Origin: Leishmania donovani
Taxonomy: Eukaryota; Euglenozoa; Kinetoplastea; Trypanosomatida; Trypanosomatidae
Reading direction: 5' to 3'
Assembly (NCBI RefSeq): GCF_000227135.1
Contig: NC_018244.1
Location: 508,734-572,733 of the forward strand
Length of the DNA stretch: 64,000 nucleotides
Under the pieces are notes generated by a model. The model saw nothing but the letters and a program-made list of their open reading frames with translations. It made no database searches and was not told where the DNA came from. Positions 42,001 through 51,495 of the stretch are shown piece after piece. Within the stretch, counting starts at the first letter, position 1, and every line of letters starts with the position of its first letter. The position numbers were made by a program, and so were the translations under genes.

Positions 42001-42895
42001 GCCCACAACCGCAACGGCCGGAAACTTTACCGACCTCGTGGCGAGTGAAAGGGCTGACCCCGCACCTTTTCCAACGCCGCGGCGGGCCTCTCCCGCTCAC
42101 AAAGAGCCGCCTGTCGCAGGGAGCACCGCAGCGATGATGCGCGGCTACCGCATCCAGGGCAGCGGCCTGTCCGTGCTTTCCGCGGGGGAGAAGCCGGCCG
42201 ACATGAGGGACTGCACCGCCATCGTCTGCTCCTCTCTTGTTGAAGTTGTCCCGCCTCTGTCGCGACCGCGCACCTACTCATACAACGTGCCCATCCCGAG
42301 TCTGACGGTGCTCCCGGACGGCAGCCGTCTTGCGGCGGACCGGCGCTCGCAGTACAGCAAAGACGGGCGCCGGCGGCGCGACGGCAGCGGCGCTGATCCG
42401 CCAGGCAGAAAAGCACGCGCCCGCGCGGCTTCGAACAACGCCGCCGAGGCCCAGGCCCTCACGCCCGCCATGCTGTTTGGCGAGTTTGCCTTGTGCCTTG
42501 TTGCGACGGGTATACTGACGGCGGAGGCGACGCTCTGGCGCTCCTCGCCCACGCCATCTTGGCTACGGAGCTGGCCGGTCCTGCTGCAGCTGTGCGGCAT
42601 CGGCGCCGCTTTGGTCTCGCTTGCCTTCGCGCTGGGCCTCGCCGTCGCGCCCAAGGGCCGCAGCGCAGGAAGCGGGCTGCACCGCCACAGCATCTTCACG
42701 GCCTTCGCGGACTGGCAGTGCTCGGCTTGTCTCTCCGTGAACTTCTCGCGCAACCGGCGCTGCTTCATCTGCCGTGCACCGTACGACCCGCACCGGTGCG
42801 TGGCGCTCTTCAGCAGCCGTTATCCTCCAGAGCCGCCCCTGATGGACCCAGACCACTCCGCCTACGCGGCGTGCTACAGCATCACTGCGCTTTAG
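39022..42895 (+). CDS. XRN-family 5'-3' exoribonuclease with membrane segments and RanBP2-type zinc finger
   Basis: Split by a gap and a duplicated block. Taking 39022-40479 and 40877-42895 gives one continuous frame of 1158 residues. N-terminus MGVPKFAAWLTRKYP, GLYIDLNGLIHPC, AVDGVVPRAKMNQQRARRY, SDSNTAGEGEHKIFDFLR, GLDADLIFLSL and GVLLGNDFLPHLP are the XRN catalytic boxes, with all acidic metal ligands present, so 5'-3' exonuclease activity is expected. A low-complexity insert lies at ~355-440. Unlike typical XRN1/XRN2, the C-terminus has two hydrophobic helices (~1017-1040 and ~1052-1075) and then WQCSACLSVNFSRNRRCFIC, a C-x2-C-x10-C-x2-C finger of the RanBP2 type (~1097-1117). It is probably one of the four trypanosomatid XRN paralogs; I cannot say which. 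The location on a membrane is inference from hydrophobicity. Confidence 0.85.
40182..40479 (+). repeat. Duplicated contig overlap, left copy (298 bp)
   Basis: Identical in my comparison to 40579-40876, with exactly the same length, and separated from it only by 99 N. The coding frame is continuous only if one copy and the N run are removed. This is an unmerged overlap of two contigs, not a biological repeat. Confidence 0.92.
40480..40578. other. Assembly gap (99 N) within the exonuclease gene
   Basis: Placeholder N run between two identical 298-bp contig ends. It throws the second half of the gene into another frame. Confidence 0.97.
40579..40876 (+). repeat. Duplicated contig overlap, right copy (298 bp)
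   Basis: See left copy: same sequence, adjoining the same N run. Unique sequence resumes at 40877 exactly in frame with the base before the gap. Confidence 0.92.
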
Positions 42896-43894
42896 AGACA
42901 ACTTTTGTTGGTGAGGGAAGGATCTGCGTGCGCCTACAACCCACGGTGCTGCGGACTGTGTGGCTGCACGTACGTGGTGTCGCGATCGGACTTGCTAGTG
43001 ATTTCGACATGACGAGAAACTCAAGAAGGCAAACTCAAGCAACGAAAAGCGACAGCGCACGCGCACACGCAGGGTCTGTAGCGGAGGGCTTTTGTAGATC
43101 GACGCTGGCGGGAGGCGGAGAAGAGGGTCGCGTCCGCTTGTTCTGAAGGTGTTCGATCAAAGCAAGACCTCTTTCTCTCTTCGTGTGTGCCAGCGCCCTC
43201 CTCCTCGTTTCCTTCAGTCCCGCTATCTTCTCTCGCTCGCTCTGTGGCGAGACCACCTGGCGGCCTTGCGTGCCACATCGTCCTGACTTGTGGCAGAGCC
43301 CTTGTCCCTCAACGTTTTGCGCGCACCCATGTGCTGCTCAGCATCGGCGTTGCTTGCCGCGCCTCGTTGACCCCTCCCCCTTGCCTATTCGTTCTCACAT
43401 ACACACATGTATGTCTATGCTTCCTTGCACCTCTTGCAAGCACAGCTGTGCACGGCGAGAGCATGTCTCTGGACTTGGAAAACGCACCTCGAACAAGGAT
43501 CGGACAACGCAGGACACAAGTGATTGGCGTGCGCGTGAAGGAGGACGGCGATGCCGGCACTCAGACCAGCCAGGATTGTGCGTGCGCGCGTGGGCCGTAT
43601 GGGTATGTGTGAGTGGGACGGGAGCACTCTATCTTCACCTCCCCCCTTTTATCGATGACTCTGTACATGCCATCAATGCCCGGCGAAGACGGTGCAGCGC
43701 TGTCGTTCCCCCAAACACAAGCGTCCGCGAAGGAAAGGGGTTTGCAGAAACGACCCCCCGTCCCCCTCGTTTGTCTCTCTGTCTGTCGTGGGCGTTGCTC
43801 GATGTCTTCTTCCGTCTCTCTCTCCCTCCCCTTCCATCTGATGCGCCAACGATGACGCGACGGCATCATGAGTGCATCGCGTTTTCTGTTCTCG

Positions 43895-44482
43895 NNNNNN
43901 NNNNNNNNNNNNNNNNNNNNNNNNNNNNNNNNNNNNNNNNNNNNNNNNNNNNNNNNNNNNNNNNNNNNNNNNNNNNNNNNNNNNNNNNNNNNNNNNNNNN
44001 NNNNNNNNNNNNNNNNNNNNNNNNNNNNNNNNNNNNNNNNNNNNNNNNNNNNNNNNNNNNNNNNNNNNNNNNNNNNNNNNNNNNNNNNNNNNNNNNNNNN
44101 NNNNNNNNNNNNNNNNNNNNNNNNNNNNNNNNNNNNNNNNNNNNNNNNNNNNNNNNNNNNNNNNNNNNNNNNNNNNNNNNNNNNNNNNNNNNNNNNNNNN
44201 NNNNNNNNNNNNNNNNNNNNNNNNNNNNNNNNNNNNNNNNNNNNNNNNNNNNNNNNNNNNNNNNNNNNNNNNNNNNNNNNNNNNNNNNNNNNNNNNNNNN
44301 NNNNNNNNNNNNNNNNNNNNNNNNNNNNNNNNNNNNNNNNNNNNNNNNNNNNNNNNNNNNNNNNNNNNNNNNNNNNNNNNNNNNNNNNNNNNNNNNNNNN
44401 NNNNNNNNNNNNNNNNNNNNNNNNNNNNNNNNNNNNNNNNNNNNNNNNNNNNNNNNNNNNNNNNNNNNNNNNNNNNNNNNNN
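43895..44482. other. Assembly gap (588 N)
   Basis: Run of N in the spacer between the exonuclease and the pyrophosphorylase. Its flanks show no shared sequence by eye, so unlike the gap at 40480 it may be a true unsequenced stretch. Confidence 0.97.
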
Positions 44483-45274
44483 TTTTAGCGCAGTTCTCAC
44501 ATTGTTGTTTACGGTGCTGTCTTGCATCTCCCTCTGCATCGCGTTGCCGCCAACGTTTCGCGATGCAGCTTCCCAGTTCCCAGTTTTGTGAGGAAGCTGG
44601 CACGCCGACAGCTCACTGCGCCCTTGGCGGGTTTGAGCGGGTGGCACTGTATACACGGACTGCGCAACAAAAGAGCCTTCCCCCCTACCACCACCAATAT
44701 GTGTAAGCACACCTGCGACGGCGCAAGAATGTGCCATGGCCCGTCTCGTGAGTAGCGTGATATCTGCGTGTGCTCTCTCCCACACAAGAAGACGCTGAAC
44801 ATGTGCCTGACCAGTGTCCCGTCGCCGCGAATCGGATAAGGTCTGGTCCTGGCCGCAGGCCTGCCTAAAAAGGGCCGATGCGGCCCGCGAGTGTCGCGAA
44901 GGCGTGGTCCAACTTGTGCGCCCAAACGCGGCGGAACGCTGAAAAGGGCAGGCAGCCAGCCAGGAGCATCAGCGATGCGCTTCACATTCTTTCCGTTCCT
45001 TGACCTTCTTCCTCCCTCCCCAGTCTTGCGACAACGCTGTCGTGCATGAGCACAACAGAAAAGTGCTGCGCCCCCCCCCTCCCCCGAGCGTTGCCCCTGC
45101 TTGGACTTGATCGTTCTGGTCTTAAGTTTGCGTGCCGCTCCCCGCCCTTCCCCTTCTTCCTCCACCTCGCCGTGTATAGGCCGGCGCCTGTGTGTGTGTG
45201 CCACCATGCACGGATCAAACCTCCCCTGACAGGCACGACAACCCACCCATCGAGACACCTCCCTCCTCTCACAC

Positions 45275-45325
45275 CCTCTTTTCACCTTTTTACTCTCTTC
45301 TTTGCTTCGTGGATTTTTCGAGCAG
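45275..45325 (+). promoter_or_regulatory. Upstream spliced-leader acceptor candidate
   Basis: CT/T-rich block followed by AG at 45324-45325. From here the first ATG is 45475, in frame with the pyrophosphorylase, adding 30 residues. Confidence 0.4.
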
Positions 45326-45483
45326 TTTCGGGGAGGGGCTACGCTCGCTGCTGGTTGTGCCTGTCCTTCTCACCTCTTCTGTCTTACCACCACCACCGCC
45401 ACTACCCCCCTCACTCGGAGGGAGCGCTTCGACGCTGCTTGACCCGCCGCCGCGCCCCTCCGCACAACCCTTGTATGGCTGCT

Positions 45484-45526
45484 CGTCTTGTCTTGCGTCG
45501 TTGTCTGTCGCCTCTTCCCCGCCGAG
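45484..45526 (+). promoter_or_regulatory. Downstream spliced-leader acceptor candidate
   Basis: T/C-rich block followed by AG at 45525-45526, between the two in-frame ATGs. Use of this site would remove the ATG at 45475 and start translation at 45565. Confidence 0.35.
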
Positions 45527-45564
45527 CCCGTCTGCTCTCTCCTTTTCTGTCGATACGCGGCCTC

Positions 45565-47457
45565 ATGACGAACCCGTCTAACTCCAACCTGCAGGCGTTG
45601 CGCGAGGAGCTCTGCACGCCTGGCCTGGATCAGGGTCACCTCTTCGAGGGATGGCCGGAGACCGTGGATGAGTGCGACGAGAGGCAGATCGCCCTCCTTA
45701 CAGATTTGTACATGTTTTCAAACATGTATCCCGGCGGCGTCGCTCAGTACATCCGCAACGGGCACGAGCTGCTGGCGCGTGAGAGCGAAGAGGTGGACTT
45801 TGCAGCGCTGGAGATGCCCCCTCTCATCTTCGAGGCCCCGTCGCTGCACCGGCGCACGGCGGAGAGGACCGCGCTGGAGAGCGCCGGAACCGCGATGCTG
45901 TGCAAGACGGTGTTCGTGCTGGTTGCTGGTGGTCTGGGCGAACGTCTGGGCTACTCAAGCATCAAGGTGGGCCTGCCGGTGGAGACGGCGACGAACACAA
46001 CGTATCTCGCCTACTACCTCCGGTGGGCACAGCGAGTGGGAGGGAAGGAGGTACCGTTTGTGATAATGACCTCTGACGACACGCACGACCGCACGCTGCA
46101 GCTCCTGCGCGAGCTGCAGTTGGATGTGCCCAACTTGCATGTGCTCAAGCAGGGGCAGGTCTTCTGCTTCGCCGACAGCGCCGCGCACCTCGCCCTGGAC
46201 GATACAGGGAAGCTGCTGCGCAAGCCGCACGGCCACGGCGACGTGCACTCCCTCATCTACAACGCGACTGTGAAGAGAGACGTGGTGCCGAACTCCGGCG
46301 ACGGTACCGCGACGGCGCAGCCACTCGTGAACGACTGGCTGGCGGCCGGCTACGAGTCCATTGTCTTTATCCAGGACACCAACGCCGGCGCGACGGTCAC
46401 AATCCCCATCAGCCTCGCCTTGAGCGCCGAGCACTCGCTCGACATGAACTTCACCTGCATCCCTCGTGTGCCGAAGGAGCCGATCGGGCTGCTATGCCGA
46501 GCCAAGAAGAATAGCGGCGACCCGTGGCTGGTCGCGAGCGTGGAGTACAACGTCTTTGCCGAGGTTTCGCGCACGCTTAACAAGGATGGCGGCGAAGAAG
46601 CCAGTGACCCCACTGGCTTCTCCCCGTTCCCTGGTAGCGTCAACACCCTCGTGCTCAAGCTCTCCAGCTACGTGGACCGGCTGCGGGAGTCGAACGGTAT
46701 CGTTCCGGAGTTCATCAACCCCAAGTACTCGGATGAGACGCATCGCTCCTTCAAGAAGCCCGCACGCATCGAGTCCCTGATGCAGGACATCGCGCTGCTC
46801 TTCTCCGAGGATGACTACCGCGTCGGCGGTACCGTCTTCGAGCGATTCTCGTACCAGCCAGTGAAGAACTCGCTAAAGGGGGCGGCAGCGCTTGTGGCGC
46901 AGGGCAACGGCGCCTACTGCGCCGCCACGGGCGAGGCTGACTTCTACGAGCTGCAGCGGCGCCGTCTCAAGGCTATCGGGCTGCCGCTCTTCTACAGCTC
47001 GCAGGCGGAGGTGACGGTGGCGAACGACACTATTGGCGTGCATATCTTCCCGATAATCGTGCTGGATGCCATGTGCGCGTCAAGCGGATCCCTCGACGAC
47101 CTTGCGAGCGTCTTTCCGACGCCGGAAAAGGTGCACATCGATCAGCACAGCACCTTGATTGTTGAGGGCCGTGTCATCATTGAGAGCCTGGAGCTATACG
47201 GTGCACTCACGATTCGCGGCCCGACAGGCCCGATGGCGCTGCCGCACGTAATACGCAACGCTGTGGTGCGCAATGCCGGTTGGTCGGTGCACGCGATCTT
47301 GTCTCTCGGCGCTGGGTGCGATAGCAGGCTGTCCGAGGTGGACCGCATCCGCGGGTTTGTGCTGGAGAAGACGACCATGACGGTGATGGACTGCCGTACG
47401 AAGGGCGAGTCCGAGGCCGGTGCACCGTCTGGTGCGGCTGACCCGGCAAAGTTGTAG
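45565..47457 (+). CDS. USP: UDP-sugar pyrophosphorylase
   Basis: 630 residues from the ATG at 45565, the length I recall for the L. major enzyme of known structure. It converts sugar-1-phosphates (Gal-1-P, Glc-1-P and some pentose-1-phosphates) plus UTP to UDP-sugars and pyrophosphate, feeding UDP-galactose and UDP-glucose to surface glycoconjugate synthesis. The nucleotide-binding loop VLVAGGLGERLGYSSIKVGL lies near 117-137; FIQDTNAGATV and the region around NPKYSD are also conserved; the C-terminus (VEGRVIIESLELYGALTIRG) is the beta-helix part. An in-frame ATG at 45475 would add 30 residues rich in Arg/Leu (MAARLVLRRCLSPLPRR), resembling a mitochondrial presequence; whether it is used depends on the splice site. 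No frameshifts or missing motifs seen. Confidence 0.93.
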   Translation: MTNPSNSNLQALREELCTPGLDQGHLFEGWPETVDECDERQIALLTDLYMFSNMYPGGVAQYIRNGHELLARESEEVDFAALEMPPLIFEAPSLHRRTAERTALESAGTAMLCKTVFVLVAGGLGERLGYSSIKVGLPVETATNTTYLAYYLRWAQRVGGKEVPFVIMTSDDTHDRTLQLLRELQLDVPNLHVLKQGQVFCFADSAAHLALDDTGKLLRKPHGHGDVHSLIYNATVKRDVVPNSGDGTATAQPLVNDWLAAGYESIVFIQDTNAGATVTIPISLALSAEHSLDMNFTCIPRVPKEPIGLLCRAKKNSGDPWLVASVEYNVFAEVSRTLNKDGGEEASDPTGFSPFPGSVNTLVLKLSSYVDRLRESNGIVPEFINPKYSDETHRSFKKPARIESLMQDIALLFSEDDYRVGGTVFERFSYQPVKNSLKGAAALVAQGNGAYCAATGEADFYELQRRRLKAIGLPLFYSSQAEVTVANDTIGVHIFPIIVLDAMCASSGSLDDLASVFPTPEKVHIDQHSTLIVEGRVIIESLELYGALTIRGPTGPMALPHVIRNAVVRNAGWSVHAILSLGAGCDSRLSEVDRIRGFVLEKTTMTVMDCRTKGESEAGAPSGAADPAKL

Positions 47458-48432
47458 TAGTCGCTGCCGAGAGGGTGCCTGCTGGCGTGGGTGCTCCCGT
47501 GTAGTTGAACGAGCGCTGGCTCTGCCGGCGCACCGGGCCGTCTTTCCAGCGACGGCGCGTGTGGGTGCCCCAGCGCGGGTGCACACACCGGTGGGAGAGT
47601 GCCGTGTGCCAGCCCACACACAGCGCGGCACTGCTGGTCGTCTTACCTCCCTGCCATGAATTCCTATTTGCCTTTCGCATTTCTGCAAGCCGCAGCAGAA
47701 GGTGCAGGACGGTGGTGGGCCTCCCCCCCTCACCACCACCATGACGGGTGCCGGCCACACGGACACTTGCGCAGAGCACCGGTGCCACACCTTAGAAGCA
47801 ACAACGACAGCTCAGAAAAGATGGAAACAGCATGCCGCGGCGACTCGGTGCCATCAGCGAAGGGAGGGAGACCTGCCGGCCACCCTGCCGGCCACCTTGC
47901 CCCTCCCCCTCCCCCTCCCCCTCCCCCACGAGCACGTGCCACGTACACGGAGGCAAGCCAAACATGCGCAGAGCCACGCTGTGGACCCGCGCAAGCGAGT
48001 GGTTGTGCGTCTGCGTGAGGCCGCTTCGCGCTGACCAGCGGCTTGCCTTCGCCTGTGTTCCTTGAAAGCATGTTTCTGTCCCTCACTAGCTCTCTTTGCT
48101 TTACTTACCCGAAGGACTGAGTGCTCAGTCAGTGTGCGAGAGAGGCAAAACATCGACAGCCCCCACCCCCCTCCTCCCCCACCACACCAGCGCACGCGTA
48201 CGCACAGAGCCACTGCAGCTGCGTCTGCACGTCACTTTAGATCTGAGCTTGTGCCCGGGCCAACGTTTTGCGTTTCCTGATCGCGCGCTGCGTCTCTGCC
48301 TGCGAAATCCCTGGTGGCCGTCGCTGCCCATCCGACGGCCAAAGACGCCCGCACGCATACACCCTCTGCGCCAACGCGTGTATGCATCTTTCTAGCCAGA
48401 GAGCCAAGCAGCCCAGCTCTTCCCTATCGCTC
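47458..48432 (+). other. 1-kb spacer with GC-rich tandem repeats
   Basis: No gene. Holds the C-rich hexamer tract at 47899-47926, preceded by two copies of a CCTGCCGGCCAC unit. A candidate acceptor for the next gene lies in the CT-rich stretch around 48160-48240 (AG at 48240). Confidence 0.4.
47872..47926 (+). repeat. Tandem GC-rich and CCCTCC repeats
   Basis: Two copies of a 12-bp CCTGCCGGCCAC unit followed by about four CCCCTC units. The complementary strand has at least four runs of G, so it could form a G-quadruplex, with an i-motif on the + strand. Confidence 0.7.
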
Positions 48433-50490
48433 ATGCCCATCATTCTTCGTGTGTGCGTGGCCATCGAGTCGGACGCGGCTCTGCCGTCGACGCCAATGGC
48501 ACCTTCGCCACAGGCTGCTGCTGCTGCGACGACGGCCCCTGCATTTGCGAGGAGTGCACTAAACCTCCACCCTCTACATCAGCAGCGGCCTGCGCCCCAG
48601 ATATCAGCCTCAAGGCTGCCTAGCTCGCCAGGGTTGCAGCAGGACTCGGCTCCGCTGCCGACGCCTCGTCACAGGTCGCTCCTGTGGCTATCGATGCAGG
48701 TGACGCTGGCCACGACGGTGAAGGCGGTCCTCCAGCAGGTTCAGGAGACGGTGGAGCGGCGCATGTGTGCCTCATTATGCGCCGGCTACACACATGGCGA
48801 CCACCACGAGATCAGCGGAGGCAACAGTGCCCCTTGTGCCTTGGCCCGCCCTACTTCGCTGCTGGGCCGCAGCGGCGGCAAGGATCACAGTAGCGGTTCC
48901 GTCGTGGATGGTACCCAGGCAGCCGACCCGTTGACTTCTCGTACTCCTCATCTGACAGATAGCTTGCAGGAAGCGGAACTCTGTCTCTGCCTGCAAGACA
49001 AGGATGGTGAGTACCGCTGGGCCGGCGGCACGCAACACTTCCACAAGGTGGCCGTGCTGCGAGCGCCGTTCATTACGGAAGTGTGCCTCCGCACGCACGC
49101 CGTCTTCGAGGAAGAGAGGCGCCGGTCGCGCCGCGAGGCGAGACAAGAGCGAACTTCATCAGCGCGGTCGTCGTCGTTGACCTTGGCATCACACGCGCCG
49201 TCTCTGCTTCCCAGCCTCTACCGCAGCGCTGAAGACGCTCTCAACGTCAGCGATAGCCGTGAGTGCAGCGATGAGCATTCGGACCAGCGCGCGAAGAGCA
49301 CACATGGAAAGCGAGGGGGTGCGCCCGGCAATGCCCCGGACACTTCGGCTGCCACAACGACAGTCAACAAAGGCCATGCAGCGCACACGCTGACCGGCCA
49401 GTCCTTTGCGAGGAAGGCCGGTCGGCCAAGGTTCGCTTTCTTGAAGGGTGTTGTGGTGCCCATGGTCGTGCTGCGGCAGTGCAACCCTCAATACGCCATG
49501 GTTGGCAAGCACCACCCGCACGGCCGCACCCCTCGACAGTATGCAGAGGTGCGGGTACCGGCTGACATGCAGGCGGAGCCACTCGATGACTTCCTGCGCA
49601 GCTCTGGGACTGCACCGGCCAGTGACACGGCACAGGTCACGTCGGAGGAGTCAGTTGCTCATGCCTCTGCTCATGCGGAGCTGTTGCCGCTACGAGTGAC
49701 CGCGCTGTCAACTTCGGATAGACTTGGTGACACGGTATTGCGGTCTCCCGCCTCACCGCACAGCACCAGCGCTCCGGCGACGAGAGACATCTCAGCTGAG
49801 ACACCTTGTCTCGCTGCCGCGCTGATGCCCGCGTCCTCGACGTCGACGCTACCAAGCTGCTCTGCGCCGCTTGACCGATCGTGCGGAGTCGTCGAGGACG
49901 CCCATAGTCCCCGTACCCGCCCTTCGATTTTTGACACCCACCAAGTTCATTCCTACCACTCGACCGCGGCAGCGACGGCGCACACGGCTACAGCGGCAGG
50001 GCCAGTCGGCCTGGTGGCGCACGCCACGACGGTGGAGAGGGCGAGCGAAGCGAGTGGCCCAAGTGCCACAGCGGACGCACTGCGCGTGCGAGGGACCGTC
50101 GACGTGCAGGCCTGCGAAGCATCGGCGAAGGAGGAAGCCGCAGTCCGCATCGCCTTGGCAGCCGCGCAGCAGGACTACACCGCCGCGCTAGCCGAGTACA
50201 AGTCAGTGGTGGCATGCTCATCTGCCAAGCCCACCGCGGCAAGCGAGTGTGAGGTGCAGCCCTGGCAGCCGGCTCAGTGTGCTGACGCAGAGCTGGCGAC
50301 TCTCCTGCAGCGGAGGGTCGAACTGCAGAGACAGCTAAAGGTGTGCCGGGAGGCGGAGCAACAGTGTGAGCGACTGACCATGCTGGCCGAGCGCCTAGAG
50401 AAGGCGGTACGGGAGCAGGAGGAGCGTCGCGTGCCGCGGACGCCGCTGCGCCACGGCAATGATAGTGCCGCATTTTCGGCTGGCTACTAA
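48433..50490 (+). CDS. Unidentified coiled-coil protein, first of an adjacent pair
   Basis: 685 residues from the ATG at 48433, which begins a hydrophobic strand (MPIILRVCVAIE); upstream in-frame ATGs give low-complexity sequence. N-terminal pattern: first strand, Ala/Pro/Gln linker, second strand plus helix (LLWLSMQVTLATTVKAVLQQ, then VQETVERR), then a strand-turn-strand AELCLCLQDKDGEYRWAGG (~183-201) and KVAVLRAPFITEVCLR. A second conserved-looking block is RFAFLKGVVVPMVVLRQCNP (~335). The C-terminal 100 residues form a coiled coil (AELATLLQRRVELQRQLK ... MLAERLEKAVREQEERR). No catalytic motif. The strand-helix-strand start followed by a coiled coil recalls structural proteins of the trypanosomatid cytoskeleton, but this is only resemblance. 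The neighbour at 51496 has the same layout. Confidence 0.6.
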   Translation: MPIILRVCVAIESDAALPSTPMAPSPQAAAAATTAPAFARSALNLHPLHQQRPAPQISASRLPSSPGLQQDSAPLPTPRHRSLLWLSMQVTLATTVKAVLQQVQETVERRMCASLCAGYTHGDHHEISGGNSAPCALARPTSLLGRSGGKDHSSGSVVDGTQAADPLTSRTPHLTDSLQEAELCLCLQDKDGEYRWAGGTQHFHKVAVLRAPFITEVCLRTHAVFEEERRRSRREARQERTSSARSSSLTLASHAPSLLPSLYRSAEDALNVSDSRECSDEHSDQRAKSTHGKRGGAPGNAPDTSAATTTVNKGHAAHTLTGQSFARKAGRPRFAFLKGVVVPMVVLRQCNPQYAMVGKHHPHGRTPRQYAEVRVPADMQAEPLDDFLRSSGTAPASDTAQVTSEESVAHASAHAELLPLRVTALSTSDRLGDTVLRSPASPHSTSAPATRDISAETPCLAAALMPASSTSTLPSCSAPLDRSCGVVEDAHSPRTRPSIFDTHQVHSYHSTAAATAHTATAAGPVGLVAHATTVERASEASGPSATADALRVRGTVDVQACEASAKEEAAVRIALAAAQQDYTAALAEYKSVVACSSAKPTAASECEVQPWQPAQCADAELATLLQRRVELQRQLKVCREAEQQCERLTMLAERLEKAVREQEERRVPRTPLRHGNDSAAFSAGY

Positions 50491-51495
50491 AGTGATAGGA
50501 GGGTCACTGTGCGTGTGTGTAGGTGTGTACGGGGGTGGCGGGGCGGAGGGACGGCGAACACTTACGCACAAGCGTTCCGCAGAAAACACTCCGCCGCCCT
50601 TTCTCTTCCTTGTAATTCGTGTGCGGAATACCTGCCGGCTGTCTCTCGTGCCGTGTGCACGTACCGCCATCCGCGCACGTGCCCGAGGCACAGAGAACGA
50701 TGAAGTGATGGGTCGCAATCGCCTTCCCGGCAGCAAGCTCTCTCCTCCCCTCCAACGCGGAAAGGAACGCCGACACGTTACGCCACGCGCTGGTGAAGGA
50801 ACTCGTCGCTTGCATGCGTATGCGTTTCTGCGCATGTGGGGCAGGTATGTATCTACGTATGGCGCATGTAACTCGCTTGACTGCATCCTTCGACGGCACT
50901 GGATAGCACCCCGCACGTGCGCCCAGCGCGGACCCTTGGAGTGGGAGCTTGTAAGAAACCGTGTGCGCACGCATCTTACACAGATGCATGCACACGCTCG
51001 CGAACGCCGGTGCAAGTGAGATGCATGCCAGCGCACGCTGCCGCCCATACGCAATGGTGCCGCTCGCCGCTCTTCCCCTGTGTACACCGGCGGCCCTTCT
51101 TCTGTCCCCGCACGGGTACTCCGCGTCGGCCCTCCAGTCTCCTCCACCCATCCTTCACCTGCCCTTGGCTGTGCATGTTTGGAGCGCTTCTTTATACGCA
51201 CCCGCATCTGCAGCGCACGCTTTCATCGTGCTTGTTGGAGGCGTACCGCCGGACATACCTTCCATACAGATCCATAGATTGGCGTCGTGGCCTTGCCGCC
51301 TGTCGTGCCTCTCGACGGACTTGCTTCTCTGGCGCAGGGGTGGGGGCTGGCGAATACGCATGCACGTACTCACGAATCGTAGACGCGGCCCTCTTCCACG
51401 ATCTCTCCTTGATGCGGAGTGCCCTCTCGACAACGGGCACGAGACACAGGCACGCCCGGGGACCCACTAACACTACTCCCATCACGCCACTACAC
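50491..51495 (+). other. 1-kb spacer
   Basis: Nothing gene-like; frames here are GT/CA-rich translations. The 5' UTR of the next gene probably begins within 51300-51460, but no single acceptor stands out. Confidence 0.35.

Larger units (their letters stand above)
42896..45564 (+). other. 2.7-kb spacer with N gap and UDP-sugar pyrophosphorylase 5' region
   Basis: No intact gene seen on either side of the 588-N gap. Frames spanning it are artefacts. The last 300 bases are CT-rich with two acceptor candidates (45324-45325 and 45525-45526) that give different N-termini for the next gene. Confidence 0.45.

Noticed and set aside
43183..44785. Long frames across the 588-N gap
   Set aside because: Same artefact; real sequence on either side is CT-rich or without protein character.
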